From JBBQTU01 sp038213005 (GTDB lineage: Bacteria; Planctomycetota; Phycisphaerae; Tepidisphaerales; Tepidisphaeraceae): a DNA stretch of 14,803 nt. Shown here one piece after another: positions 13,570-14,803 of this stretch. The translations under genes and the position numbers were made by a program. The notes under the pieces were generated by a model, which saw nothing but the letters and a program-made list of their open reading frames with translations, was not told the origin of the DNA and searched no databases. The stretch's first letter is position 1. Every line of letters begins with the position of its first letter. The DNA lies in the NCBI GenBank assembly GCA_038213005.1, contig JBBQTU010000095.1, positions 1 to 14,803 of the forward strand, read 5' to 3'.

Positions 13570-13709
13570 ACGAGGGCGAGTTCTCGCTACTGCTGACCTT
13601 GCTGGTCACGCCGGTTGTGTATTCGCTGATCGTCGACCTGGGCGCACGCATCCGCCCGGCACGCAAGCCTGCGGAAACAGAAGCCGAGGTGGCGGTCACT
13701 GGGCAGTGA
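13567..13709 (+). pseudogene. Remnant of the 3' end of an RND efflux transporter gene
   Basis: Directly after purF, in a different frame, about 45 codons read NEGEFSLLLTLLVTPVVYSL (20 residues shown), continuing into IVDLGARIRP and an Ala/Glu-rich tail that stops at 13709. TLLVTPVVYSL followed by a D-L-G turn is the typical last transmembrane helix and C-terminus of HAE-1/AcrB-like RND pumps. Those proteins exceed 1000 residues, and nothing else of one is present, because purF occupies the upstream DNA. No ribosome binding site or good start codon precedes it. It is best read as the tail left by a deletion or rearrangement that joined it to purF. A functional small membrane protein is less likely. 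Confidence 0.6.
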
Positions 13710-13727
13710 GCAGGGCCAGGCCGTGAG

Positions 13728-14792
13728 CTACGCGGCTGTCGTGAGCAGGGCACGGTCGATGCTAGCCCCCGCGGCCGCCAGTTCCTTCTTCACTTGCGTC
13801 AGCACCTTCTGGGCATACTGCTCTTGCCGGCGGGCATCGCCCATAAGGGCCTGATAGCTCGCCCGGCCGTCGATCTGGATCGCAGGGGTCAGAAGCTTGA
13901 CGATTGCCTCATAGTGTTCTGCCGCCGCAATGAGTTGTTCGGCCGAATTACGCGGCATTCGATCTGCCAGGGCCAAAAGATATCTCGCCGCCACACGGCT
14001 GCCATTGATCGTCGACGCCGCCGTGTTGGTCACACATCGGCAGCTCTCCTGCCCGCACGGCCCGCAGAACGGTATCCGCAGCATCGCCGCCATCCATGCA
14101 TCCATGGCCGGGAGGCCGAACGCGATCTTGCGCTGGCCCGGCTCCAGCGGCTTGTCCCCAACACCCGCGATGCGGCTGGACGCACGCCGCAGGATTTCCA
14201 TGTCCAGCGCCTCGCCGCTCAATGTCGGCCCGCCTTCAGTCGCGCTGATGATCCAGCCATCGCGCACAAAGTCGATCGCGTTATCCGCCCGGCCGTTGCT
14301 TGCTGCCCCGGCCATCTCGCCGTCGTGCGATGCTGAGAGCACAAGGCCCCATTGCGTCCGAAGCAGATCGGGGCTGCTCCACTCGCCCATGGATAGCACG
14401 ACGCCTCCGTACGCGAGGGCTTCGCGGATCATCCCTGCAATCGGTTGGCGCCAGTAGAGCTTCTGCCACTGCGCCAGTGCCTCGGGAATCTCGGGACGAG
14501 GCGGAATGCCCCCCGGCTGCGGCGAATAGACCACCGGCCGAAACGACAGGCCCAGCGACGCGCACACCATGTCGATGTTCCGCCCGCGTCCTTGCACATG
14601 CCAGGATGACTTCTCGGGTTCTCCCGGCCGGATGTCCGGCGCAAAGGCGTTGCCTGCGACGACATACAGCTTTTCGTACTCGTCGTCTTTGCCCAAGTGC
14701 CTGGCAACGGCCTGCATCGCCAGGCTGAAGGTGTCATCGCGACGCGAGTCGCCGTGAAAAACAAGATTCGAGATGTCGCTCGTGGGTGCCAT
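13728..14792 (-). CDS. Unrecognised protein with a C-x2-C-x4-C-x-C cluster
   Basis: The 354-residue product has no signal peptide or membrane helix. The N-terminal half (about 15-190), with LAMQAVARHLG, VVAGNAFAP, a WH pair, IREALAYGGVVLS and a WGLVLS segment, faintly recalls papain/C39-like proteins of the BtrH type, but I cannot place a catalytic Cys-His pair, so this is only a suggestion. Residues 243-253 hold FCGPCGQESCRC, four cysteines in 11 residues that could bind a metal. The C-terminal 100 residues look helical. The start is the ATG at 14792 because AGGA lies 7 nt upstream; a GTG two codons earlier is possible. It converges on purF and the RND remnant, with only 18 bp between the remnant's stop and its own. 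The stop is TAG at 13728-13730. I see no terminator. Confidence 0.75.
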   Translation of the reverse strand: MAPTSDISNLVFHGDSRRDDTFSLAMQAVARHLGKDDEYEKLYVVAGNAFAPDIRPGEPEKSSWHVQGRGRNIDMVCASLGLSFRPVVYSPQPGGIPPRPEIPEALAQWQKLYWRQPIAGMIREALAYGGVVLSMGEWSSPDLLRTQWGLVLSASHDGEMAGAASNGRADNAIDFVRDGWIISATEGGPTLSGEALDMEILRRASSRIAGVGDKPLEPGQRKIAFGLPAMDAWMAAMLRIPFCGPCGQESCRCVTNTAASTINGSRVAARYLLALADRMPRNSAEQLIAAAEHYEAIVKLLTPAIQIDGRASYQALMGDARRQEQYAQKVLTQVKKELAAAGASIDRALLTTAA

Positions 14793-14803
14793 GAACACTT
14801 CCT

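Noticed and set aside
13706..13751. Direct repeat GTGAGCAGGGC at 13706-13716 and 13741-13751
   Set aside because: It is short, partly within the 3' end of a gene, and has no associated structure; it may be chance.

Overview
The window is GC-rich, gene-dense bacterial chromosome (roughly 60-65% GC by eye). My best guess is a Planctomycetota member or close relative: the intergenic spacers are full of small palindromic repeats, Shine-Dalgarno sites are often missing, and signalling proteins are very large. No rRNA, tRNA or taxonomic marker is present, so this is an inference.

Layout. 1-355: non-coding, holding a TIR-bounded repeat element and a GC hairpin. 356-2080 (-): ABC-F ATPase. 2081-2918: spacer of about 840 bp with heptamer repeats, hairpins and an AT-rich duplicated hairpin. 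2919-3740 (+): orphan CheR-type methyltransferase. 3863-4815 (+): HigB/HigA-like toxin-antitoxin pair with a 4-nt overlap, a promoter and a palindromic operator candidate; lower GC than its neighbours suggests transfer. 4816-5784: spacer of about 970 bp made largely of repeat elements. 5785-11836 (+): two overlapping genes for large hybrid histidine kinases. 11837-12024: spacer with another hairpin pair and the purF promoter. 12025-13569 (+): purF, glutamine-PRPP amidotransferase of the Fe-S type. About 13567-13709 (+): remnant of the 3' end of an RND efflux transporter gene. 13728-14792 (-): unrecognised protein with a four-cysteine cluster.

How the genes work together. The two kinases form a translationally coupled phosphorelay unit. 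The first is membrane-anchored with a four-helix periplasmic sensor and ends in two receiver domains. The second is soluble, starts and ends with receivers and carries PAS and cysteine-rich GAF sensing domains. No HPt or DNA-binding output is encoded here. The CheR gene carries a promoter-like motif with the same sequence and spacing as the one ahead of the kinases. purF and the ABC-F gene are housekeeping.

The most unusual content is intergenic: at least two families of short elements with terminal inverted repeats and apparent target duplications, a 176-bp structured repeat in two copies, and a hairpin whose two copies differ only by a compensatory base pair.
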